From the NCBI GenBank assembly GCA_040268355.1, contig JAWRIT010000077.1, forward strand, positions 1 through 43,293: a stretch of 43,293 nt of DNA, read 5' to 3'. The translations under genes were made by a program, and so were the position numbers. The notes under the pieces are model-generated. The model was not told the DNA's origin and did not search any database. It saw nothing but the letters and a program-made list of their open reading frames with translations. This document shows positions 25,191-31,888 of the stretch, in pieces. The DNA is from UBA1367 sp040268355. Lineage in GTDB: Bacteria; Actinomycetota; Coriobacteriia; Coriobacteriales; Atopobiaceae. How positions within the stretch are numbered: position 1 is the first letter of the stretch; the number at the start of each line of letters is the position of its first letter.

Positions 25191-26885
25191 ATGAACCGCA
25201 AGAACAACAAGGCGATCATTGCCATCATCGCGGGCATCGTGGTGGTGAGCGCCGTGGTCTTCGGCGCGTTCGTCCTCGCCCGCAACGTGTTCGTGCCGGA
25301 GCGCGTTCGCACGACCGAGGACGCCACGGCAAGCCTCGACCGCATGGTCAACAGCATCAAGCCGGAGACGGCGACGCCTCACAAGTCGTCGGTCGAGTTC
25401 AGCGAGCAGGAGGACACGACGGCTGACGAGCTGCCTGACCTCGACACCAATGAGGTGACCGCCAAGGAGACCACCGAACTCTTCGCCGAGATCTGGTGCT
25501 CTCCGGAAAAGGCGGGCACCGGCACCGACGGCTGGATGCGCGAGCTGGCCGACGCCTTCAACGCCACCAACCCCGAGCTCGACGGCCAGCGCGTCTCCGT
25601 GCGCATCCGCAACGTCTCGAGCGGGCTGGGCAACGACTACATCGTCACGGGCAAGGCGACCCCGGACGCCTACTCTCCCTCCAGCGCCCTGTGGGTCGAG
25701 ATGCTTGGCGCGAAGGGCGTCGCATGCGAGTACGTGCGGGAGCGGACGGTGGGCAACGTCGCCGGCTTCCTGCTCGACAAGGCCCACTACGACGCGCTTG
25801 TCGACGAGTATGGTGCCGCGGACCTCAAGGCCGTGACCGAGGCGGTCGGCAAGGGCGACCTGACGATGGGCTACACCAACCCCTTTACGAGCAGCACAGG
25901 CCTCAACTTCCTGATCTCCGCGCTTCTGCGCTACGACCGCAACGACCCGCTGTCCGATGCGGCCATCGATGGCTTCCGGCAGTTCCAGGCCAACGTGCCC
26001 TTCGTGGCGCTCACGACGGTCCAGATGCGTGACGCGGCCGAGCGCGGCTCGCTCGACGGCTTCGTGCTGGAGTACCAGCTCTACCAGAACGACCCCTCGC
26101 TCTCCAAGTCCTACCAGTTCGTGCCCTTCGGCTATCGGCATGACAACCCGCTCGTGGTACTGTCGACGACCGACCCCACCAAGCGTCAGATCGTGGAGCA
26201 GTTCGCCGCCTACTGCGACGAGAACGGCAGCGAGCTGGCCGAGCGCTACGGCTTCGATGGGCTCGACTCCTACAAGAGCGAGAACCCCGAGGCAGATGGC
26301 AAGACGCTCGTCTCCGCCCAGAAGCTCTACAAGGACAACAAGGACAGCGGAAAGCCCGTGGTGGCGGTCTTCGTGGCCGACGTGTCGGGTTCCATGGACG
26401 GCGAGCCGATGCGGGCGCTGCAGGAGTCGCTCATCAACAGCATGCGCTACATCAACGCCGACAACTACGTGGGGCTGGTGTCCTACTCTGACTACGTGAC
26501 CATCGAGCTGCCCATCGCGCAGTTCGACCTCAACCAGCGCGCCTACTTCAAGGGGGCGGTCGAGGGCCTGCGTGCCGGTGGCGGCACGGCCACCTTCGAT
26601 GGCATCTGCGTGGCGACACAGATGGTGCAGGAGGCGATGGCGGAGCACGAGGACGCCAAGCCGCTGATCTTCGTGCTCTCCGACGGGGAGACCAACACCG
26701 GGCACGACCTTGCGGACGTCAGCGACGTGCTCAAGGCCCTGCGCATCCCCGTCTACACCATCGGCTACAACGCCAACATCGACGCCCTCAAGAAGATCAG
26801 CTCCATCAACGAGGCGGCAAGCATCGACGCCTCCACCGACGATGTCATCTACCAGCTCAAGGACCTGTTCAACGCCAACATGTAG
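25191..26885 (+). CDS. Membrane-anchored solute-binding/VWA domain fusion protein
   Basis: A 564-aa protein with an uncleaved N-terminal membrane anchor (about 9-30), an acidic linker, a periplasmic-binding-protein-like region (about 95-370, like the extracellular solute-binding family SBP_bac_11) and a C-terminal VWA domain (about 390-560). The metal-ion-dependent adhesion site is intact: DVSGS with Asp397, Ser399 and Ser401, Thr near 466-468 in GGGTATFDG, and Asp498 in LSDGE. It should bind a divalent cation and a protein partner outside the membrane. AGGGAGGC precedes ATG 25191. It is 46 bases after the 24413 gene and 62 bases before the TelA gene, and likely works with them. Confidence 0.8.
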   Translation: MNRKNNKAIIAIIAGIVVVSAVVFGAFVLARNVFVPERVRTTEDATASLDRMVNSIKPETATPHKSSVEFSEQEDTTADELPDLDTNEVTAKETTELFAEIWCSPEKAGTGTDGWMRELADAFNATNPELDGQRVSVRIRNVSSGLGNDYIVTGKATPDAYSPSSALWVEMLGAKGVACEYVRERTVGNVAGFLLDKAHYDALVDEYGAADLKAVTEAVGKGDLTMGYTNPFTSSTGLNFLISALLRYDRNDPLSDAAIDGFRQFQANVPFVALTTVQMRDAAERGSLDGFVLEYQLYQNDPSLSKSYQFVPFGYRHDNPLVVLSTTDPTKRQIVEQFAAYCDENGSELAERYGFDGLDSYKSENPEADGKTLVSAQKLYKDNKDSGKPVVAVFVADVSGSMDGEPMRALQESLINSMRYINADNYVGLVSYSDYVTIELPIAQFDLNQRAYFKGAVEGLRAGGGTATFDGICVATQMVQEAMAEHEDAKPLIFVLSDGETNTGHDLADVSDVLKALRIPVYTIGYNANIDALKKISSINEAASIDASTDDVIYQLKDLFNANM

Positions 26886-26947
26886 CGAGAGGCGGCGGGT
26901 CGGGGCATGGTGCCTCGAGCGTCGCGTGCCCGAAGAAGGAGTGAGCC

Positions 26948-28087
26948 ATGAGCTTTGACCTTGAAGTTCCCGATCCCCAGGACGTCATGGAGACGGTCAA
27001 GCGCGACACCGAGGTGTCGAGCGCCTATGCCGACGCGGTCGACGCGGCGGCCGTCGAGAAGGGCGAGGAGATCGTGGCAGTCGACCTTGACTCGGTCGCC
27101 AGCCGCCGCGCCATCACGAGCGCCGTCAACGACCTGGGCTCCGACATCGTGGAGCGCTCGACGACCAAGAACGCCATCCTCGCCAAGCGTGTCGGCGAGC
27201 TCTCGCGCGGAGGCAACGAGAGCAGCGAGGTCGCCAGGGGCCTGGAGGATCTGGCCATCAAGATGCGCGACCTGGACCCCTCGGGCATCGACTTCGTCAA
27301 GCATGGGGTGCTGGGCGGGCTGTTCAATCCGGTGCGCCGCTACTTCGAGCGCTACAAGAGCGCCGACGCAGAGATTGCCGACATCGTTCGCTCGCTCGAT
27401 CGGGGACGCACCACCCTCAAGCAGGACAATGTAACCCTTGAGCTGGAGGAGGGCGCCATGCGCGACCTCACCCGCCAGCTGAACCAGAAGCTCGAGATGG
27501 CCGTCGACCTGGATGCCTACCTCACCGGGCGGATCGAGGAGATTCGCTCGCAGGGCACCGAGGACGAGCGCGTCACGTTCCTTGAGGAGGAGGTCCTGTT
27601 CCCGCTGCGCCAGAAGATCATGGACTTCCAGCAGCTGCTCGTGGTCAACCAGCAGGGCATCGTGGCCATGGACGTGGTGCGTCGCAACAACCTGGAGCTG
27701 ATGCGCGCCGTCGACCGTGCCGAGCACGTGACCGTGGCGGCGCTGCGCACGGCGGTGACGGTGGCTGGGGCGCTCTACAACCAGCGCATCGTGCTGGAGA
27801 AGGTCCAGGCGCTGAACGAGACCACCAACGACATGATCGCGTCGACCTCGCGCATGCTCAAGGAACAGGGCGTCACCATCCAGCGCATGGCGAGCGAGAC
27901 GAGCGTCTCGCCCGAGACGCTGAAGCAGTCCTTTGCCGACACGCTTTCGGCGCTCGACGACATCTCGACCTACAAGCAGCGCGCACTACCGCAAATGGAG
28001 CAGACCATAGCGGAGTTCCGTGCGATCGCCGACGAGGGGGAGCGCCGCCTGCAACAGATGGAGGATGCCGGAAGCTTCGAGCTCTGA
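26948..28087 (+). CDS. TelA-family (toxic anion resistance) protein
   Basis: A 379-aa soluble, almost entirely helical protein of the TelA/KlaA/YaaN family. Visible family features are a GxxNPVRRYFERYKSA segment near 125-140, the long helix with LEEEVLFPLRQKIMDFQQLLVVNQQG near 210-240 and the ALRTAVTVAGALYNQ block near 265-280. TelA proteins were named for tellurite resistance but their mechanism is unclear; many are tied to envelope stress and VWA proteins. AAGGAGTGAG precedes ATG 26948. A strong hairpin at 28197-28234 ends the unit. Confidence 0.88.
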   Translation: MSFDLEVPDPQDVMETVKRDTEVSSAYADAVDAAAVEKGEEIVAVDLDSVASRRAITSAVNDLGSDIVERSTTKNAILAKRVGELSRGGNESSEVARGLEDLAIKMRDLDPSGIDFVKHGVLGGLFNPVRRYFERYKSADAEIADIVRSLDRGRTTLKQDNVTLELEEGAMRDLTRQLNQKLEMAVDLDAYLTGRIEEIRSQGTEDERVTFLEEEVLFPLRQKIMDFQQLLVVNQQGIVAMDVVRRNNLELMRAVDRAEHVTVAALRTAVTVAGALYNQRIVLEKVQALNETTNDMIASTSRMLKEQGVTIQRMASETSVSPETLKQSFADTLSALDDISTYKQRALPQMEQTIAEFRAIADEGERRLQQMEDAGSFEL

Positions 28088-28196
28088 TGCGTCCGCCTGC
28101 GGAGGGCGCGGCCTGAGGCCACCATCGCGACCAGGCCATGCCGGCCCCCAAGGCCCAGTGCACGAAGCGCAGGGCGAAGCATGAAGACCGATGTGG

Positions 28197-28234
28197 CGAG
28201 GGCGCCGGAAGCGCGAGACGCTCGGGCGCCCTCG
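28197..28234 (+). terminator. Terminator hairpin after the TelA gene
   Basis: A perfect 10-bp stem (CGAGGGCGCC at 28197-28206 with GGCGCCCTCG at 28225-28234) and an 18-base loop. A weak TCCTCC follows. The rest of 28088-28370 holds no convincing gene. Confidence 0.6.
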
Positions 28235-28370
28235 TCCTCCAACCAGAAGGGGCGAGGCGGGCGACCCCGTGCCCGCCGCCCGCTTGCGGACCCGGTATGG
28301 CAGCCCCAAGCTCCCTTCACAAGTCCATGAGATACTGGACAACTCTGTACGCCCAGTTCCAGGAGATCAC

Positions 28371-29663
28371 ATGTCAGGACTTGTCTTTCGGCGAGACGGG
28401 TTTGGCCCAAAGCTCGGCGAGTTTGCCTTCGTTCCCCCAAGCACGATCGGTCACCTTGCACGACGGCTGCCGGAAGGGACGGACGCCTTTCAGGTCCTGT
28501 GTGACTCGTGGCAGTGCGCCCACGAGAGCGGGCTGGTGGTCGACGAGGGGAGAAGCGTCAGCTTTCCCGTCTGGACGCCGTCTGCGGACGCTGCGGCAGG
28601 CATCGTCCCGCACGAAGACGACTCCAGCCCCTCTGCTAGCAGCGCCGAGCTGCCTGACAATGACCTTGTGGCGACGCTCGTCCCGAACAACCGCGACGAT
28701 GTCTCGGTGCCGTGGGCGCTGAGGTACGTGGGTCCCGACCGGTACCGCATCCTCGACAAGCTGCGTGACGACCTCAGCACTCCGCGCGACATCCAGAGCT
28801 TTGCGTGGATGCCCTGGGACAGGGTCCTCGAGGAGGTCGCCAGCGCCGCGCTCGACGAGCCCTGGGACCTCGGGACGGGCGACCGCTGGGTGCTGAGGTC
28901 CTACCTCAGGTACACCTACCAGCGCGCCGCCATACAGGGCAAGGTGCTGTTTGACAACTCGAACGATCTGGCCGCATTCAACACCGGCCTCGTCGGGAAG
29001 ACCTTCGAAGACCTCTTCATGTGCTTCAAGCCCAACGTCAGGATGAACCCTGAGTGGGAGTACGCGGGCGTGTGCGTCGCGGGGGTGCGCAGCCTGGGCA
29101 AGCAGCTCATCGAGGGCTTTCCGCAGCTCCCCGCCCGCGCGAGCTACTTCGATGACGTGACGGACCTCGTCTTCGACAGCTCGCAGGACCTCTACGTCGA
29201 CTCCACCCACATCGTCGTGGACAACGTCGACCGTCTTCCGAGGGCCTTCTTGGAGGAGCAGCTCCACGACAGGCCGGCCCTGCTCGAGCATCTCGCCCGC
29301 CTGGGAGACGTCGACGACGGCGTCCAGCGGGAGGACTTCGGCGAGATACGGCAGGGGATCGAGAGCGACGACGCGCTGCTCCGCCGCCTCAAGGACCGCC
29401 TGGACGACGCCATCAAGTTCGCCAGGAAGCAGACCGAGTGGAACTATCGTGCGGCGGTTCCGTGCTACCACCCCAAGGCGAACGAGATGAGCCTGCTGCT
29501 GCCCCTCTGCCTGCAGCGCCCTGGGCATGTCGACGTCGCCCTCGTGGTGAGGCTCACCGCGTCGGGCAGCTACCAAGGGGAGACCGTCTTGAGCATGCGC
29601 CAGGCCTACCTCGACGCGCGGCTCATCTTCCGTCCTGAGGAGAGTTGGCTGCGCCTGGACTAG
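28371..29663 (+). CDS. DUF3825 domain protein
   Basis: A 430-aa soluble protein. The C-terminal two thirds match the DUF3825 outline: FAWMPWDRVLEEVA, YDDVTDLVF-like block (YFDDVTDLVFDSSQDL), a Leu/Asp-rich helix pair and the C-terminal LVVRLTASGSYQGETVLSMRQAYLDARLI segment. In other bacteria this domain is found with nucleic-acid-binding or conflict-system genes; the activity is not known to me. The first 100 residues are specific to this protein. ATG 28371 is chosen because AGGAGATC at 28361-28368 precedes it and the frame upstream runs through the terminator hairpin. Codon use is like its neighbours. Confidence 0.8.
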   Translation: MSGLVFRRDGFGPKLGEFAFVPPSTIGHLARRLPEGTDAFQVLCDSWQCAHESGLVVDEGRSVSFPVWTPSADAAAGIVPHEDDSSPSASSAELPDNDLVATLVPNNRDDVSVPWALRYVGPDRYRILDKLRDDLSTPRDIQSFAWMPWDRVLEEVASAALDEPWDLGTGDRWVLRSYLRYTYQRAAIQGKVLFDNSNDLAAFNTGLVGKTFEDLFMCFKPNVRMNPEWEYAGVCVAGVRSLGKQLIEGFPQLPARASYFDDVTDLVFDSSQDLYVDSTHIVVDNVDRLPRAFLEEQLHDRPALLEHLARLGDVDDGVQREDFGEIRQGIESDDALLRRLKDRLDDAIKFARKQTEWNYRAAVPCYHPKANEMSLLLPLCLQRPGHVDVALVVRLTASGSYQGETVLSMRQAYLDARLIFRPEESWLRLD

Positions 29664-29774
29664 GCGCCGGGTGGATCCGTTGCCGGCCAGGACCGGAGTA
29701 GGAACAGGTCTGGGTCCGTTACCAGTCAGGCTTGGCTAGGCGCGGGTCGAGTCCGTCACCAGCCAAGCTTGACC
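29661..29774 (+). repeat. Three imperfect 38-bp direct repeats
   Basis: Units start at 29661, 29699 and 29737, each with TAGG at its head and a common core TCCGTTxCCxG. The first TAGG contains the stop codon of the DUF3825 gene. The units differ at about one base in three, with small shifts, so they are old or under loose constraint. They lie between convergent genes. Confidence 0.6.
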
Positions 29775-29785
29775 TGATGCAGGTC

Positions 29786-29840
29786 GCGTCACCTCCCCTC
29801 GCGCCGAGATGCGCGTCTCGCCGACAAGGGGAGGTGACGC
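29786..29840. terminator. Bidirectional terminator between convergent genes
   Basis: A perfect 14-bp stem (GCGTCACCTCCCCT at 29786-29799 with AGGGGAGGTGACGC at 29827-29840). The 27-base loop contains a second small stem CGAGA/TCTCG. It lies between the ends of the DUF3825 gene (+) and the 29885-30799 gene (-) and can serve both. Confidence 0.75.
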
Positions 29841-29884
29841 ATCGGATCTGCGGCTCTGCCGTCGGATCCGTGGCTGCTATGGCT

Positions 29885-30799
29885 CTACGGCTCTACCGCA
29901 GAGGCGACCACCTGCTGCTTCTCGGTGCGCTCCTGCGCCGCCGCGCGGTCCGCACGTGCCTTGTTGATGCGCAGGACGACATACGTCACTCCGATCAGCG
30001 TGAAGATCCAGAACGTGCCCGCTCCCTGGATGGCCCAGGTGGGGAAGGTCTCGAGCTGGCCGGGGACGATCTCGGTGCCTTCGACGAACATGACGACGCC
30101 GCTGCACACGTTGGAGAAGCCCACCAGCGCGCCCGCGAGCATCACGAGCACGTAGAAGGGGTATGCCGTGGCACGCTGGACCGTCTTCCACTTCGATCCG
30201 AGCTTGCGACGAACGGGCTTGAACGAGGTGATCCATGCGACCAAGAACGCGATCGTCAGCACGACGAAGATCACGCCAAAGATGATGATGTCGAGCACTT
30301 CGATCCACTGGGGGCCGTGCGCCATGCTCAGGTCGGCGTTCCAGTAGCGAAGGGCCGTGCCGACACGCTGGAACCCGTGGCCAAAGGCGTTGATGCCAGC
30401 CAGGATGGACAGCTCCGAGCGGATGGCGAACATACGCTTGACCCAGGGGGTCTTGGGCAGCGCGCCTATGAACATGACGACGGTGTACAGGGCGACGCTG
30501 GCCTCCGCCGAGAAGAACGCCGTTCGGATGAGATAGCCGAGGGCGTTGGGCTCAGTGTGGGAAAAAGAGTGGCTCCATTCATGGTAGCTCTGGATCCACG
30601 CAGGCATTTCCGCGCCGCCCGAGCGTGCGACCCACGAGAAGGGCGCATACCAGTACTGGGCGATGACGACGACGGCCGTGAGGGCATAGAAGACGCCAGC
30701 GTGCTTCTTGAGCGCCTTGTCGAACAGTGTGACGAACAGCAAGGCAGGTACGAGGGCGATTGCCATTCGGGGTATGCAATCGAGGACAAACGTAAGCAT
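29885..30799 (-). CDS. Ferric-reductase-like (YedZ/MsrQ-type) membrane protein
   Basis: A 304-aa protein with about seven or eight membrane segments and a charged C-terminal tail. The middle part follows the heme-binding ferric reductase-like outline: RSELSILAGINAFGHGF with His141, and after the next membrane segment TSFKPVRRKLGSKWKTVQRATAY, which parallels TSxxxxRRLGRRWxxLHRLVY of MsrQ. At the second heme ligand position it has Gln208 instead of His. Three His (73, 77, 81) sit in a loop as HEWSHSFSH and might replace it. The assignment is mine from pattern, not a search. GGGAG before ATG 30799 supports the start. It stands alone, convergent with the DUF3825 gene. Confidence 0.55.
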   Translation of the reverse strand: MLTFVLDCIPRMAIALVPALLFVTLFDKALKKHAGVFYALTAVVVIAQYWYAPFSWVARSGGAEMPAWIQSYHEWSHSFSHTEPNALGYLIRTAFFSAEASVALYTVVMFIGALPKTPWVKRMFAIRSELSILAGINAFGHGFQRVGTALRYWNADLSMAHGPQWIEVLDIIIFGVIFVVLTIAFLVAWITSFKPVRRKLGSKWKTVQRATAYPFYVLVMLAGALVGFSNVCSGVVMFVEGTEIVPGQLETFPTWAIQGAGTFWIFTLIGVTYVVLRINKARADRAAAQERTEKQQVVASAVEP

Positions 30800-31086
30800 T
30801 GAGGCTCCCGTCTCTTTTTGGGGGCGCGACCCGTGCACAAGGTCTGCGCGAAGAGTTCGCTATAGCTTACTCAGAGACCCTAGCAGCACCTTTTCCCCTT
30901 TGGGGCGAAAACGTGTATTTTTAGACAGAATTTTGTCACTTGAAACAATTTGACAAGCGAAAGGTCAGCTCAGGACCCCTCCGGCACCCGCCCGTCGCAC
31001 CGGGAGTCGAGGGATGCCGCAGGCAGGATCCGGCATCAGCGGAGACGGGCGCGTGTCGGGTGCGCCCTCGTGCCCCCGGCGCTCGG
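30800..31086. other. Gene-free stretch with promoter region and nested palindromes
   Basis: No gene is supported. 30850-30960 is A/T-rich and probably holds the promoter of the - strand gene (TTGTCA at 30951-30956 read on the - strand is one -35 candidate). 30984-31063 holds three nested inverted repeats: GCACCCG/CGGGTGC (30984-30990 and 31057-31063), GCCCGTC/GACGGGC (30990-30996 and 31044-31050) and GATGCCG/CGGCATC (31013-31019 and 31031-31037). Such a stack suggests a folded RNA or a compound terminator. Confidence 0.5.
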
Positions 31087-31120
31087 AAAATAAAAAAGAC
31101 GCTCCGACCGGAACGTCTTT
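31087..31120 (-). terminator. Rho-independent terminator of the tRNA-Phe gene
   Basis: On the - strand, AAAGACG-TTCCG pairs with CGGAG-CGTCTTT (31095-31120) and is followed by TTTTTTATTTT (to 31087). It lies 11 bases after the tRNA CCA end. It is the only terminator in the window with a clear T-run. Confidence 0.9.
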
Positions 31121-31131
31121 CTGAGACCACA

Positions 31132-31207
31132 TGGTGGCTGGGGAGGGAGTCGAACCCCCGACACAGGGATTTTCAGTCCCCTGCTCTACCAACTGAGCTA
31201 CCCAGCC
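31132..31207 (-). tRNA. tRNA-Phe (GAA)
   Basis: A 76-base cloverleaf including encoded CCA (31132-31134). Acceptor GGCTGGG at the 5' end pairs with the 3' half at 31136-31142; the T arm GGGGGTTCGACTCCC, D arm GCTCAGTTGGTAGAGC and anticodon loop CTGAAAA are all standard. The anticodon GAA is encoded by TTC at 31172-31174 of the + strand. Confidence 0.97.
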
Positions 31208-31235
31208 AGATGAATGCTCGCGTGCAAGCTAGTTC

Positions 31236-31263
31236 ACTATAGCAGACGGCACCTGCGCGTCAA
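31236..31263 (-). promoter_or_regulatory. Promoter of the tRNA-Phe gene
   Basis: On the - strand TTGACG (31258-31263) and TATAGT (31236-31241) are 16 bases apart, with TGC before the -10. This is close to consensus and ends 29 bases before the tRNA. Confidence 0.8.
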
Positions 31264-31404
31264 GAAGTTTCTTGTTGCCATGGTCGTGGCAGGGACGGCT
31301 GGCGAGGCTTGGTGGGGTGTGGTCCCAGGCGGCGTGTCCGACGCCTCCGGACGGCAGCCAAACATGCGCCCCTTGCTCGGAGCCGTTCGGTGCCCGCTCC
31401 TCGC

Positions 31405-31728
31405 TCAGAACAGCACCGTGAACGGGCGGGAGTCCCCGTGGGGCTCGATGTCGTCCTTCTCGTCGATGACGTAGCGAATGGGGAAGTTCGCGTACTGGCG
31501 GTCGAAGCGGGTGAAGTAGGTGCCCAGGTCGCGGCTCGGCCCCTCCAGCTCCATGCTCACGCTGCCGTCGGGCTCGTTTCTCACCCAGCCGGAGAGCCCG
31601 AGCTCACCGGCCACCTTGCGCGCCGTCCAGCGGAACCCGACGCCCTGGACCTCGCCCACGAAGCGCATGCGCAGCCGCCTGAGGCGGCGAGGGTCGTCGG
31701 GGCGTGCTGCTGTGCGTGCGTCTGCCAT
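31405..31728 (-). CDS. acyP: Acylphosphatase
   Basis: A 107-aa protein; the acylphosphatase core (about 21-107) hydrolyses carboxyl-phosphate bonds such as acetyl phosphate. Both catalytic residues are visible: Arg33 in GEVQGVGFRW and Asn51 in GWVRNEPDGSV. The first 20 residues are an Arg-rich extension not needed by the fold; ATG 31728 has AAGGGGA upstream on the - strand, while an internal ATG at codon 21 would give a minimal 87-aa enzyme. It lies upstream of the tRNA gene on the same strand and is divergent from the tannase-like gene. 31208-31404 holds only the tRNA promoter. Confidence 0.92.
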   Translation of the reverse strand: MADARTAARPDDPRRLRRLRMRFVGEVQGVGFRWTARKVAGELGLSGWVRNEPDGSVSMELEGPSRDLGTYFTRFDRQYANFPIRYVIDEKDDIEPHGDSRPFTVLF

Positions 31729-31830
31729 GATGCGAATCCCCTTCCCCGCGCGACTCGTAGCGAGGGCTGCCGCACGTGGAACCTGACGAGGTCGAAAGGC
31801 GCCAGCTCGTCGTTCTGGCCACCCAAGCCC

Positions 31831-31836
31831 TACAAT
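31831..31836 (+). promoter_or_regulatory. Candidate -10 for the tannase-like lipoprotein gene
   Basis: TACAAT in CCCTACAATAGC, 53 bases before GTG 31889. No clear -35. Confidence 0.4.
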
Positions 31837-31888
31837 AGCATGCAGACACCGAACGTACCTGCACGACCAGCGACAGGGGAGATGTGCC

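Noticed and set aside
30965..31192. A 75-codon frame on the - strand over the tRNA-Phe gene
   Set aside because: Its first part is translated tRNA sequence, a common false gene.
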